Assembly: GCA_036874045.1 (NCBI GenBank) | Contig: CM072347.1 | Location: forward strand, 7,194,501-7,258,500 | Direction: 5' to 3' | DNA length: 64,000 nt | Source of the DNA: Cymodocea nodosa | Taxonomy: Eukaryota > Streptophyta > Magnoliopsida > Alismatales > Cymodoceaceae | In this document: positions 23,690 to 35,397 of the stretch, piece by piece | Layout of the letters: the number at the start of each line of letters is the position of its first letter | Position numbering within the stretch: the stretch's first letter is position 1 | Made by a program: the position numbers and the translations under genes | Notes under the pieces: model-generated | The model's input: the letters and a program-made list of their open reading frames with translations, nothing else | Databases searched by the model: none | Told to the model about the DNA's origin: nothing

Positions 23690-24524
23690 TATGCCTATAT
23701 TAATAAATTCTCTTAGAAGTAAATAAACAACCTTTCACACAAATTAGATATTAAGTCCAATTTCTATTTTAACTATAAGTGCATAGTGTATATTGTATTT
23801 GTGTGCAAGTACATGTCGATCCCACAGAGATTGAGTAAAAATTGTGTACTGTTCTGATTTTTATATTGGAGTTTATATGTATTCGGTTAAACACTCCATT
23901 GAGTTACAGTTAACACAATGGACTTAGTTCATGGAGTTATGGTTAACTCAATGGACTAACTTCATGGACTTAAGGTTAACTCCACGAGCCTATCTTTCTA
24001 GTTAAATACTGCTATTTACAAAGGAATTCGGCCAACCATTGGGTGGTTCCACAGAATATAAATAACATCAATTAAGCTCGTTAATGTTAGTTAATATTAG
24101 ATTTGTCCTTAAGCAACACTAACATTTAGATATTTCATACAGTAACCATTAAAATCTTTAAGTATCTAAGACGATTCAATTTTAGTAAACTGTAAAACTA
24201 TTTTCTATTTTTTGAATCAAATAAACATAAAACATTCACAATAATGACAATGATAACATTAATCACTATACAAAACAAATAATACAACACTTTAATACTA
24301 AATGTAAACACAAATAATTTGTTGTTTTTGGTATTTTTGTTTTGATATGTTCTTGACGATGAGCGAAAGGTGAAATGTAAAAATCTCTATCGATAGTAAA
24401 AACTTTCGTCACTACATGTGACGCGATTACACCACTAAAAACTTAATTACTTACAATCTTGCCTCCTCTCCTTATAGAATCGTGAATCAAGAGTTGTAAA
24501 ATGCTCTCCTCTTCAGCATACTGG

Positions 24525-26304
24525 TGTATAGATGATATTTGTGCACATTTTTATATGATAATTCATGCATTCTATGTCTTGAAACTCAAGTTATATGCAC
24601 TTATATAAGAAAATACATGTTAATCACATTTTTATGACATTGCATGAATATGTGCACAAATGCACCCCTTTAATGCAATTTTCACGAAACATACTATATG
24701 TTCATATGCTTGAATGTATGATTTAATAATTCTTAGGCTAAGAAAGAGATTTTAAAGGTCATCAAGGTATTGAAATAATTTGATATGGCCACATATATTT
24801 TATACACTATGGTTATGAACTTGTGGACATTAAATGCAATAATGTGACATTGGTTATGAATAATTTTAAATACATGTTACTAATTGATTCATTCATGGAT
24901 GAACTTACATTTCACATTTGTAAACATGTTAAAATGAATGTTACATACCTTAGAAATAAATATATTTCAAGTTCATAACTAGAGTTATTTTTGGCATGTA
25001 TTACTAACATTACATGCATGACTTAAATAAATTTGATTATAGGTGAATGAGGGCCCTTAGATCAAGCCTTGGGATCATCAATCCTTGATGATCAGAATCT
25101 CTATAAATAGGCCTTGTATCCCACAAGTTTTCTCCCCTCTCCCAACTCCAATTTTCGGAATTCCTCTTAGTGCTCCAAGCAAGGTGAAGGAAGAGCTCCC
25201 CTCTTGGTGTCTTCTCCTCCAAACATCTCTTGGAGGTAAGGTTCTTCTTCTTCTTGTCTTCTCCAATACTTCATCCGGTGTTCTACATCTTGAGGAGGTG
25301 AATTGATGTTGCAAATCCCCTCTTGTTGGTGCTAATCCGTGGATGAAGCTCCATTGGAGATACACTTGAAGGTGTAGAAACTTGCATCTAAGAGAGCTCT
25401 TCAATTGTTCTACACATTGTTGTATTCCCTTCGGCATTGGACCTCCAATCTGTGGAGGGAACAAGCAGCTTTGGATGTGGAGAATTGCTGGAGAAGGTAG
25501 CCATCTCAAGTGGTGTGAAGCAAGGAGGTGACGTCCCTTGTGCTCAATCCATTAGAGGTATGATCTTAAGGTAATAGGAGTAGGCATTTGAGTGGAGATG
25601 GAGTTGTAATTTCAATTTCAGTATTATATGTTTGTTAATTGTTGTTGTTTGTGTTGTCCACGTGATTTCCCCTTATTATAATGTTGAATTCTTGTTGTTA
25701 TTTCAATGTTTTTGAATTCTAAGTTTAGTTTGAGTTGTTTCCCTTTATGTGTTTAATTTTATATGTCTTTGTATGGATTCTTCTCAAATGTTTGTTCCTC
25801 TAACTCTAACATAGTTTAGACATTTTCTACTTAACTCTAACCTCCTGATTTAGTTGGTTTTGATTGTATATAGCCTGTACTTAATAGATTAGAGCATACA
25901 TGGAGTTAGATGTATGGTTATAAGTCCATATATGCTAGTTTTGTAGTAGAATTAGTAGTTTGATGTAGTGTAATTTTCTTTTCTATTTTTGTAGTGTAAT
26001 AATTATTGTGTGTTGCTTTCTCTTAAGTGATGGATAGAGGGGGACATGAATGAGGTTTCTCATTATTGATTCAACTCTATATGAAGTCATTTCTAACATA
26101 CACATGATTGTTAAGGCAAACATGTGATGAGAGTGCATTTACACAAGGCATATCTATAAGCTCTAGTGAATTTTATGTTTAATTGCTGGTTCTTGTGGAT
26201 TCGACCCGTTCTTGCATGCTTTTTATAATTGACTTCGTGTGCTTGCAGTTATAAATATTAAAACTTGATTGTGTGTTAATTTCATAATATATAAACCTCG
26301 AACA
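24525..26304 (+). mobile_element. Solo LTR of a different gypsy-like family
   Basis: Begins TGTATAGATGATATTTG and ends CTCGAACA. It is flanked by ACTGG (24520-24524) and ACTAG (26305-26309), a 5-bp target duplication with one substitution. Homology to the H LTR stops and resumes exactly at these points. It carries a TATA box, a GC-richer R/U5-like zone with an overlapping-frame open stretch (25078-25509), and the gypsy LTR-end block 'tgtggattcgacccgttctt' near 26205. No relative is present elsewhere in the window. Confidence 0.9.
25102..25110 (+). promoter_or_regulatory. TATA box of the solo LTR
   Basis: TATAAATAG in a 'ctctataaataggcc' context, ~580 bp into the LTR and followed by a pyrimidine-rich stretch. 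It would drive plus-strand transcription. Confidence 0.6.
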
Positions 26305-26354
26305 ACTAGCATCAACCTGAAATCAAGGCTAGAAACTTTACGATCTCCTGAGAT

Positions 26355-26543
26355 ATGAGTCGGTGCTTGGTGAAAATGGCTTCCCTTCCTACGACACGAT
26401 CACTCCTCACAGTAGTTGTCAGTCATCGTGTTTGGCTCAAAATTGACTTGACATCTGGAAAGTATCCTCACAGACCTCCGATAGTTGGTGATTTTGGTGG
26501 TGGTGTGGAGCTTCAAGGAACTTCCGATGCTTCTTGTAGTTAG
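26355..26543 (+). other. Antisense open frame inside the H LTR
   Basis: 62 codons starting MSRCLVKMASLPTTRSLL, on the strand opposite to the LTR. Homologous frames exist at 37455-37261 (open, minus) and near 54204-54000 (broken), and at 99-1 it is broken. The block is GC-richer than the rest of the LTR. Differences between the open copies change many residues, which argues against selection. I do not recognise the protein. It could be a captured exon or chance. Confidence 0.25.
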
Positions 26544-27056
26544 TGCGGTTCTCCACCTACACACACGCTTCTTCATCTTTCTCTTCTTTTATATTTCTTT
26601 CAATAATAACTGCTTCTACTTAAATGATTGGTTGGATTTCCTTCATTCAAATCAATGATGGTGATTTCCTCTTCATTCCACGAGTGAATTCCTACATGAT
26701 ACGTGCAATCGTGGTTTTCTTTCGAATTTCCTATTTCTGCAATTGCTATAGTGGCATATTAGAAAATAAATGGTCCATAGAGTTAGTGTAACACTAACAC
26801 ATATCGTCCGTTGAAATAAAGAAATAACTTATAAGCTTATAACACTAACATAACATATTACCTTAGTGTATATTCAAGTAACTCAACGTGTATAGTTATA
26901 CTAACTTAATGAGTTATACATGTGTAGCTCACGTGACATAATAAAGCATTTAAATTCAACATGTGCATAAATCTAACTTAACGAGTTCAAATATACAATT
27001 TACAGTTTTTACTCACTAACTTAACGAGTTCTCATGTGATAGTTTTACACCTTTAA

Positions 27057-28636
27057 ACTTGTAACTTAACGAGTTGACATGTGATCTTTCAACAAAAAGA
27101 ACACTAACTCAATAAGTTGTTACTGTGCACCTGAATATTCTTTTAGCGTTTAAAACATAACTATCTAGTACATTAAATGTAACTCTCTGAAATAATAGAG
27201 AATTCAGAGACTTAGGAATTAAAAAACCTGTAATTCACCAATAGTTCAGAAATGTACTTAATTCACGCTAATTTCTTGAAATTATGTAGATTCTTTCATT
27301 AAAGCATATAATAGTGCAATTATAACATAATGGCGTAATTCTCATATGATAAGCTAAATATTATGCAATTAACCATCATTTAACCATTAATATTATGCAC
27401 TTTTTCATTCTGAACACTTCCCCATACTTAAATTTTTGCTTGTCCCTTAGCAAACTACTAAGATCTAACTAGTTGGTCTTTCTAAAGTGCTAGAACTAAT
27501 TCTTCATTTTGTATCTTTAGAATTCATAGATTAGATTAATGTAAAGATATTCTATATTAATTAAGTAATCTATTTTAACATTATTTTCTCCTCTTCAACA
27601 TGCAAATATATTTAAAACATATGTAAATTACATACAAAATATATTAGCATCACATAGGTGGTAATTATATTATCATTTTTTTCTTAAACATTTGTTATTC
27701 TAAATTTTCCAATATGATTTCCAAAATAAATTTCAACTACATATAAATCAAAACACAATCCAACTCAATATGATTAAAACAAGAAGAATAATGAATTGTA
27801 TCTTAGATAAACAACTTCAAAAGTCTAATCTAGATCCCTTAGCAAACTTGTAACTTAACGAGTTGACATGTGATCTTTCAACAAAAAGAACACTAACTCA
27901 ACGAGTTGTTACTATGCACCTGAATATTCTTTTAGCGTTTAAAACATAACTATCCGGTACATTAAATGTAACTCTCTGAAATAATAGAGAATTCAAAGAC
28001 TTAGGAATTAAAAAGCTTGTAATTCACCGACAATTCAGAAATGTATTTAATTCATGCTAATTTCTTGAAATTATGTAGATTCTTTCATTAAAGCATATAA
28101 CAGTGCAATTATAATATAATGGTGTAATTCTCATATGATAAGCTGAATATTATGCAATTAACCATCATTTAACCATTAATATTATGCACTTTTTCATTCT
28201 GAATACTTCCCCCATACTTAAATTTTTGCTAGTCCCTTAGCAAACTACTAAGATCTAACTAGTTGGTCTTTCTAAAGTGCTAGAACTAATTCTTCATTTT
28301 GTATCTTTAGAATTCATAGATTAGATTAATGTAAAGATATTCTGTATTAATTAAGTAATCTATTTTAACATTATTTTCTCCTCTTCAACCTGTAAATATA
28401 TTTAAAACATATGTAAATTACATATAAAATATATTAGCATCACATAGGTAGTAATTATATTATCATTTTTTTCTTAAACATTTGTTATCCTAAATTTTCC
28501 AATATGATTTCCAAAATAAATTTCAACTACATATAAATCAAAACACAATCCAACTCAATATGATTAAAACAAGAAGAATAATGAATTGTATCTCAGATAA
28601 ACAACTTCAAATGTTTAATCTAGATTCATACTTTAG
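27057..28636 (-). repeat. ~790-bp tandem duplication (LTR start + PPT + 3' UTR)
   Basis: 27057-27836 and 27846-28636 are near-identical by eye, starting 'aaacttgtaacttaacgag' and ending in 'aatctagat'. Each includes the first ~360 bp of the H LTR, the PPT ('cttccccatactt') and ~420 bp of 3' UTR. At the junction about 13 bp ('cccttagcaaact') resemble sequence copied from 27462 or 28238. Confidence 0.85.
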
Positions 28637-30019
28637 TAATCTTAGATAATAGAAAATATACTCGATTTAAAAGATATCTATATTTTACAAAACACTTGTA
28701 TCTTTTCAGAATAGTATATGCATATTTGTACTTTAAAAGTTAATTTGAAAAGTTTGAATCATACAAGAGCTTTCTAGTGAACCCATGTATCGAGCTTTCA
28801 GTCAACAATCCTAGATCTGATTAGGATCTTAGGTTGCCAAATTTAAAGAGTCATTTTTCAGGTCAACAATCCTTACATACCTATCTGCTCAAGTACAAAA
28901 GGCTCATGATCAAACAAGTCAATAAACTCTCAAAGTTTTTCTCTTTTTTTTTTTTTTTTTCTTTTCAACACAATATATATACGTACTTCATTAATACAGA
29001 TGCAATAAAACACAAATCTCATATAATTCTGCTTTTATAATTTATTGAAAACATGAATCCATATCAATAAGCTCATACTTTTCTGTAGTTTAATAAGATT
29101 TACACATAAATCATTCTACAACTTTAATTAATCAAATTAAATGTATCCTTGATCATATGTATTTCATTTAATCCAAAAATCAACATTTCAGCTCTTTCAA
29201 GATTTCAGATCTTTTACTGAATTTCAATTAAGCATTCTAATTTCTTTTAAAATCGTGAAACTGTTAAACTCATAAAATTCAGCAAAAACATAAGATACTA
29301 TATCTAGATTTGTATAATAGTAACATTTTGTAGCATCTTATATAAGATTCTAAATATAACATTCAAGCAGTTATAATGTTGTTTTTTTTACAATTTCAAT
29401 TATCGGATAGTTATAGGAAATTTTAGTTAGTTACAGCAAATTCATAAAAAAAATTTCAATTTCCATAGAATTTTGCAGCACCATCCTAGTTCCTTAATTA
29501 ACAAGATTACTTGGATTTAATCTAATTACCTCTGCCCCATACCTACATTTTGCATTATCCTTAATGTAAAAGATTTTACAGTAAATATAGTAAATGTTAG
29601 CAGGTATGAATATTGTTTCGTTGACTTAGCACCTAACTCAACGAACTTAATTCGTTGAGTTAATGAATAACTCCATGAATTGAACTCCACGAATTGAATT
29701 TAAATGTAAATTCAGGCTAAGTAATTAATTGCATACCTTGTTCTTTTGTATCTCTTTCAACATCTTTCGACTTTTGATTCTGAAAAACTTTTCATTCACA
29801 AATAAAAGTAGAATATATAATAAAATAACAACTTAACAACAAAACATAAATTGTTAAATTAGTGTCTTGTGTAGAACCCAGACTCCTATGCCTTTGGTGG
29901 CTCACAAGCAAGCCAATTGGTTTCCTAGAATAGATACCAAAAAACTGGATTGATATTTTGTTTTTTTCTTTTTTTTCTAAAAATAAATGTAGAATACACA
30001 CAACATTAAAAGCGCAAAA
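28637..30019 (-). other. 3' UTR of H element 1
   Basis: AT-rich with no coding motif. It aligns along its length with 57980-59341 of H element 2, including the 'gagctttcagtcaacaatc' block and the segment next to the F-box stop. A small cluster of Athila-like 'aactcaacgaacttaattcg' motifs lies at 29630-29700. Confidence 0.55.
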
Positions 30020-31158
30020 TCATAGTTTAAGAACATGATTGAAAAGTAGTGACAAATGGAATAAACGTGTCAGTCCAAGCAAACTTTTAGGCACAATTCT
30101 TCTTGCTATTAATTCTGTTTTAATGTAGTCCGCTCTCTTTTTTAACTTATAAACTTGTAGTATGTTATCAATACTAAATATAAGTGTATTACCATTAATA
30201 AATTGAAATGCAAAAAGGGATCCTTTTCTGTTCCAAGATAATGTAGTTGTTTCTATTTCTACAGATATTTCAATATATTCCTCTTCCCACTTCCATTCAT
30301 TTAGGTCTTTCATAATCCAAATTTCATCAATTCATCCCACCATCTTATCAGATATAAAGTAGGATCATCATATTCATTATACCACATTCCTAATTGAATT
30401 TTATCATGTTCCGTAGATGGTGGTTCAGCTATATCACTAGGTATAGTTAATATTTCTATAAAGTCATCATTATAACTATCTATGCTTACTATGTATAAAT
30501 CAGATCTAAATGCAATTGATATATCTGTGACTAGATATATATATCCATCAAGTATGACATGTATGTTGTTAATTAACATTTTCTGTCCTAGATATATCAT
30601 AGTATTTTCAGTCCAAGATCTATTTAGAAAATTATACACACTTAAACATAAATCTTCATCCCAATTTCCAGTAGGTCTCCAATAATACAATTTTTCAGGA
30701 ATGGTCGATTTTTTATCAGAAAATGTTAACGCTGACCCACAATTTTCAATTGGTACTTCAAATCCATTAGGCTTTTCTATATTCCATTCTTCTCCAGTGA
30801 TAGGATTTCTAATCAAAATATCGGGTAACAGAATTGCATACCTTGGTTTGGTTCTGTAAATAATTAATCCTTCATCTATCCCCATAATATGATCTATTCC
30901 TTCTAATGTATTAGGTGGAATTCTAGCAATTTCTTCCATATTCAGATATTCATAGCTGATTGAACTACAATTAAATGACTTCCATAAAAATCTACCTCTA
31001 GTATTAGTCATTTTTGCAGCTTGTAGTCTATGAAAATATTTTTCTCTAACACACTCTTTAGTTTCCTTTGACACACAACACAATCTACATAGATCTTTAG
31101 CTAATAAGTTACTCAGAACTTCCCTTAGTGCATCTAGTGGTAATTTCATCAATTCCAT
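30020..31158 (-). pseudogene. F-box protein gene carried by H element 1
   Basis: The minus-strand frame starts at the Met before ELMKLPLDALREVLSNLL (31158). Residues ~1-45 match the F-box (LPxDxLxEVLSxLxxKDLCRLCCVSKE, then CVREKYF), the motif that binds Skp1/ASK1 in SCF ubiquitin ligases. The remaining ~320 residues resemble the C-terminal part of plant F-box-associated proteins ('LPDILIRNPITGEEW', 'YYWRPTGNWDEDLCLSVYNF', 'WYNEYDDPTLYLIRWWDEL'). Compared with the copy at 59342-60430, a 7-nt deletion near 30318 and a 1-nt loss near 30085 shift the frame. The remaining 298-aa reading would lack the end. It lies directly downstream of gag and upstream of the H 3' UTR, on the same strand. If expressed it could target a substrate for ubiquitination; the substrate is unknown. 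Confidence 0.8.
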
Positions 31159-31299
31159 CTGTTGTGATTCTGTATAAACAAAATTTAGTAGAGATAAAAT
31201 TAACATAGCTACTTACCTATCCTTGTGGAGTTAGGTCATAACTCAACAGATTAAGTTCATTGAGTTAAGTAATAACTCTATGATATTACTAACTATAAT

Positions 31300-32717
31300 T
31301 AAACTTATAATTTTTTTTAATATATTTCTACTTACTATATTATACATAGTTACTTCAATTATATTTCTTTATTTAGTTTCCCTCCCAAAGGAGGTATCAA
31401 TTTTATTAATAGTTCTATTGACAAGGTTAGGCACTGCTTGCATTGACAATCCTCTAGTAGGTTTAACTTCTATTGATTCCTTTTGTCTAGGAGGTATATT
31501 TCTATTCATATTATGATTCTGAATGGCAACACTTCCAAATACATGATCTAGATGATTGTTTAATTGCTGAATTATCTTTTCTAACTTCTCTATTCTAGAT
31601 CCTTGTTCAATTAATGCTTCATAACTTATATTTTTGTTATTTATATTTTCTCTTCCCTGAAAATTGTTATTTCTCCAAGATAGGTTCGGGTGATTTCTCC
31701 AATTAAGGTTATAAGAATTTCCAAAGTTGTCTTTTTGGTTTCTAGCATAAATAATATCTAACTCGTTAATATTTTCATTCTTTTCTGCTAGTTTTTGATT
31801 ACCTCAAACTCTTCAATTTTCTTTGTTAATTTAGTTAATTTAACTTCAAGCATAATGCTTGAATCTATTTCATGCATTCCCCTTGGCAATATTCTTTTAT
31901 CTGTAATAGCTTTAGCCAAGTTTTCCCATTGTGTAGTTCTTTTTGCAAACTTTTCTAAGTATGCCCATACTTCTTCACTACACAGTTTAAAAAATCCATT
32001 ATGACAAGTAGATTGTAATAAAGATTTAGTTGAAACATCTATACCTTCATAAATTATACCTATTAATTGTGCTTTACTCATTGCATGATGTGGACATTGA
32101 GTTAGCAAATCTTTAAATTTTTCAAAATATTTCTAGAATGATTCTCCCTATTCTTGGCTACACATTAATATTTCCTTTTTCTTTTTAATCATTTGATGTG
32201 TTGGATAATATTTTTCCAGAAAAACAGAGCAAAATTCAGTCCATGCAGAAATTGAATCAGGTGACAAAGTATATAACCATCTCTTACCTATGTCTTTTAA
32301 AGCAAAAGGCATATATCTAAGTTTAATAGCATCAATACTCATGTTTGGCATTTTCATCATTTGACAAACTTCGTTAAATTCTCTAAGGAAATAATAGGCA
32401 TATTCTCTTTCTAATCCATGAAAGTGTGGCAATTGACTAATATAATTAGATTTCAATTCAAACCTACCTCCCTCAAAGTTTGACAATTGAATACATGAAG
32501 GTTCATCAACTAATTCAGGAAACAGAATTTCCCCTAATGGTTTTTCTACTGGAGTAGCCATATCTTCATTCTCTTTTAAAGAAAGGTTAGCTACACCCTT
32601 AAGGATTTCGTTGAACTCCAATTCAGAAAATATTTCAATACGCTTCTGTGTTGAGTAATCCTGTGTAGGTGTTCTTACTAATTGTTTATTGCTAGGAGAA
32701 TAAATCCATGTGCTCAT
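31300..32717 (-). pseudogene. Athila-type Ty3/gypsy Gag of H element 1
   Basis: Starts MSTWIYSPSNKQLVR (32717). The open part to 32148 contains the retrotransposon Gag core: 'YISQLPHFHGLEREYAYYFL', 'LRYMPFALKDIGKRWLYTL', 'WTEFCSVFLEKYYP'. Two TAG stops follow (around 32140). The frame then resumes with 'FEKFKDLLTQCPHHAMSK', 'IIYEGIDVSTKSLLQS' and 'EEVWAYLEKFAKRTTQWE', the CPHH-containing segment typical of Athila Gag. The C-terminus is more eroded but keeps a 'PPLGGKLN'-like end near 31380. No CCHC knuckle, protease, RT or integrase follows. The next gene in sense order is the F-box gene. Confidence 0.85.
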
Positions 32718-33064
32718 AAACTCTTAACATAAAGTAAAATAGTAGAAGATTAATTACATACTAGTCTGATGCTTTGTTCTTAGTAAATAGTTGTTGACGA
32801 ATGAAGTTGAAGCAGCTACTTCTCCTTCCAATTCCCCAATGAATTTTCTTTTCTTTCCTTAAGTGCTGGTAACTCGTAAATAACATTTTGTTCTATATTT
32901 TTAATGCACGTCCATAAGGCAAATGAATCTCGCTGGAAGAACGTATCTTGTAACATGTAGTATGGTTCCTAATTTTATGGATACGTATTCCACTTTCTAA
33001 TTTCAAATTTCAGTAACCGCTAAACCCACGAAGTTTCATTCGTGGCTAAAAGAATAACCATTTA
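32718..33064. other. Spacer upstream of gag, H element 1
   Basis: No coding motif. It aligns with 61960-62280 of H element 2 and is probably the gag 5' leader. Confidence 0.45.
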
Positions 33065-33253
33065 GCTTAATCCACGAACTAACCTCATTGAGTTACAGTT
33101 AACTCAACGGACTAGCCTCGGTTACTGTTTCTAACTCAACAAACTAATCTCGTTGAGTTACAGCTACCTCAACGGACTAGCTTCGTTGCCTATTTGCTAA
33201 CTCCACGGACTAACCTCGTTGAGTTACAAATAACTCAATGGAGTGACCTTATA
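33065..33253. repeat. Palindrome-rich array of 'gttgagtta/taactcaac' units
   Basis: About eight alternating direct and inverted copies of a ~10-bp core (taactcaacg / cgttgagtta) spaced ~20-30 bp, able to form hairpins. It is repeated at 40431-40600 and, shorter, at 62280-62410. The copia insertion site TTATA is at its right edge and one breakpoint of the tandem duplication is at its left edge. Confidence 0.75.
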
Positions 33254-34877
33254 TATAGGATCGTATGGCTACACAAGAGGGGGGTGAATTGTGTATTTTT
33301 AATATTTTCTGAAATATAATTGAAACTTTAAAACTCAAAAACAAGTCGAGACATTGTTTTCATAAAATCATTTTTATTCAAGGTTTCAATTACAATATAA
33401 AATTCAGTTCTCCTCAGAAATTGTAGATGCAATTATATTTCAATATCATGTATCATCTAAACAATTTCATAACTACAAACAAAGAAAACTAATTTACGAA
33501 ATTTAAAACTTTTCTCCCTATTTGAGATCTTTCTTCTTCTTCTTTTTCTTCTTCAGCAATTCTTCAGTGACGAATATCTTGTCTTTTCATGCTTCACCGA
33601 ATTTGCTTTCTTCTGATACTTCAAATCTTCAGCGACATAAATCTGACCTTTTCTGCTTCACTGAATTTTCTTCCACTTGAGAGATTTTTCCCGAAGAGGT
33701 GTTTTTGATCCCTGAAAAAGATTTTTCTTTTGGTGTGTAGGGATGGTTTGATCCTTGAAAAGATTTTTCTTTTTGGTGTGCAAGGATGGTTTGATCCTTG
33801 AAAAGATTTTTTGTTTTGTGTGCAAGGGTAAATTGATCAACGAGAATTCTATGCCTTTTATACTGTATCTTCATTTCATGCATATCCTTCACGTTTAACC
33901 ACTACCAGTTTTCTAATTCTCCACGTCTTTTCTTTTTCCTTCATCGAAACACACACATTCTAACCCACGTTTATATTTTGAATTTTCTTTAATCATCAGT
34001 CTTGGATCTCTGAAAAATTTCCTGAAAATAAACTTTCTCGTCCAAAATTTTTTCATTAGTGTAATAAGAAGTCGTTACTTTAATGTTAACTAAACGAGTA
34101 ACACAAGTATATATATATAACTTAACGTTTCTAACTTAACGAGTTCACCATGTGCTATTTCACGTGACAAGTAATGTAGCTAACTCAACGAACTAAGTCC
34201 GTGGTGTTATGCTATCTTAACGAACCATCTCCGTTGTGTTATGATAACTCAACGAACCAGTAATAAACAAATGTTTTTATAATAAGAATTTTACCACGTG
34301 CAAAAATAACAACTTAAGTTTATAACGCTAACCTAACGCGTTGCCTTAGTGTTCAATATAGCAACTCAACGTGTTTAGTTATGTTAACTTAACGAGTTAA
34401 ACATGTGCACCTCACGTGATACAATACAACATTTGTAACTTATAATTTCACCACGTGTATAACACTAACTTAACGAGTTCGTCTCTTCTTTTACTCACTA
34501 ACTTAACGAGTTTTCACGTGACCTATTTTAACCTTTAAGCCTCTAACTTAACGAGTTCTCACGTGACTTCTATACAAATAAAACTCTAACTTAACGAGTT
34601 GTCTAAATGTGCATTGTTCATGATACAGAAGATATAACATTAAAACATATCATGCTTTTCAATAAAAACACACGTTAACTTAACATTTAGCTAAATGAGA
34701 AATTAATGCAACGAAACGACTAGTTATTAACTTCAAATCCAATACAGACAAGTATTTATATTAGTAAGCTTTTTTTGTATTAATTGATGATTTTAATTTC
34801 TTTTCACAAGCAATAGTAATTGAGCAAATATGATTATTTTCATTTAGCACACATCATCAAAACAAAAATACTCAACA
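33254..34877 (-). mobile_element. Solo LTR, TGTTGAG copia family
   Basis: Edges TATAGGATCG (mutated TGTAGG) and ACTCAACA, with a perfect TTATA target duplication (33249-33253, 34878-34882). It occupies exactly the same site, in a duplicated copy of the host sequence, as the full element 40601-51635. It retains a 32-bp segment that the 5' LTR of that element has lost. Confidence 0.94.
34120..34620 (-). promoter_or_regulatory. G-box / AACTTAACGAGTT array in the LTR
   Basis: Six CACGTG palindromes (34161, 34294, 34412, 34452, 34515, 34560) interspersed with about six copies of AACTTAACGAGTT, spaced 50-120 bp, upstream (in LTR sense) of the TATA region at 34105-34125. CACGTG is the core bound by plant bZIP and bHLH factors. 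The same array is present in the LTRs at 4513, 40601 and 50047. Confidence 0.6.
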
Positions 34878-34882
34878 TTATA

Positions 34883-35397
34883 TTTTATTATTGACCTCGT
34901 GGAGTTAAGGTTAACTCAACGAAGTAAGTTCATTGAGTTAACACTTAGCAAATTGTTTTAAAACTTACTCCTCGTATTAACTTCTACATATTTTTTCTTC
35001 TTTTTTTGCCAACTTAAGAAAAGTTAAATATATGTCATTAATGTAGTGTTCTAATTTAAACACATTTAAATCTAAACATTATATGCATATTTATCTTACA
35101 GTTCATTTCCTATTATGTAGAATTTACATTTTACTATTCATTATGCAGATATTTTTAGGCATTTACAAGCATTGTGCATTTAACCATGTCATTAATAAAA
35201 TTGTAAAACTTTTAAATAGTCTGCAAATCTTTAAACAGTCATATAACATTCAATTCAACTTTATATCATTCGTTCACAATTACACAAATTCAGAAACATC
35301 TGAAATTCAAACATTCATTTATATAAATAGTTTACATTTACATATAGTCAGATATTTATTTATTTTTTCTTTCAATACAAGTAGATGAACAATACAT
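34883..35397. other. Spacer between the copia site and ORF1, H element 1 copy A
   Basis: AT-rich and without coding motif. Nearly identical to 51641-52155 and recognisably related to 62430-62921. Presumably the untranslated stretch between ORF1 and gag. Confidence 0.5.

Larger units (their letters stand above)
23690..27416 (-). repeat. 3' LTR of H element 1, interrupted by a solo LTR
   Basis: On the minus strand it starts TGTTCAGAATGAAAAAG at 27416 and continues as the 36333-38395 LTR does. It is interrupted at 24525-26304 by a foreign solo LTR. Without that insert it is ~1.95 kb. About 100 bp of its extreme 3' end is missing at the junction with C3 near 23690. A PPT-like 'tatggggaag' precedes it (27417-27428, minus strand). 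Confidence 0.82.

Noticed and set aside
25078-25509. 143-codon minus-strand frame in the 24525-26304 LTR
   Set aside because: It overlaps another open frame in the same block, no motif is recognisable, and it runs against LTR sense in a GC-richer region with few stops.
33065-33253. CRISPR-like regularly spaced repeat
   Set aside because: Units are short, alternate in orientation, have no unique spacers of constant length, and the context is a plant retroelement.
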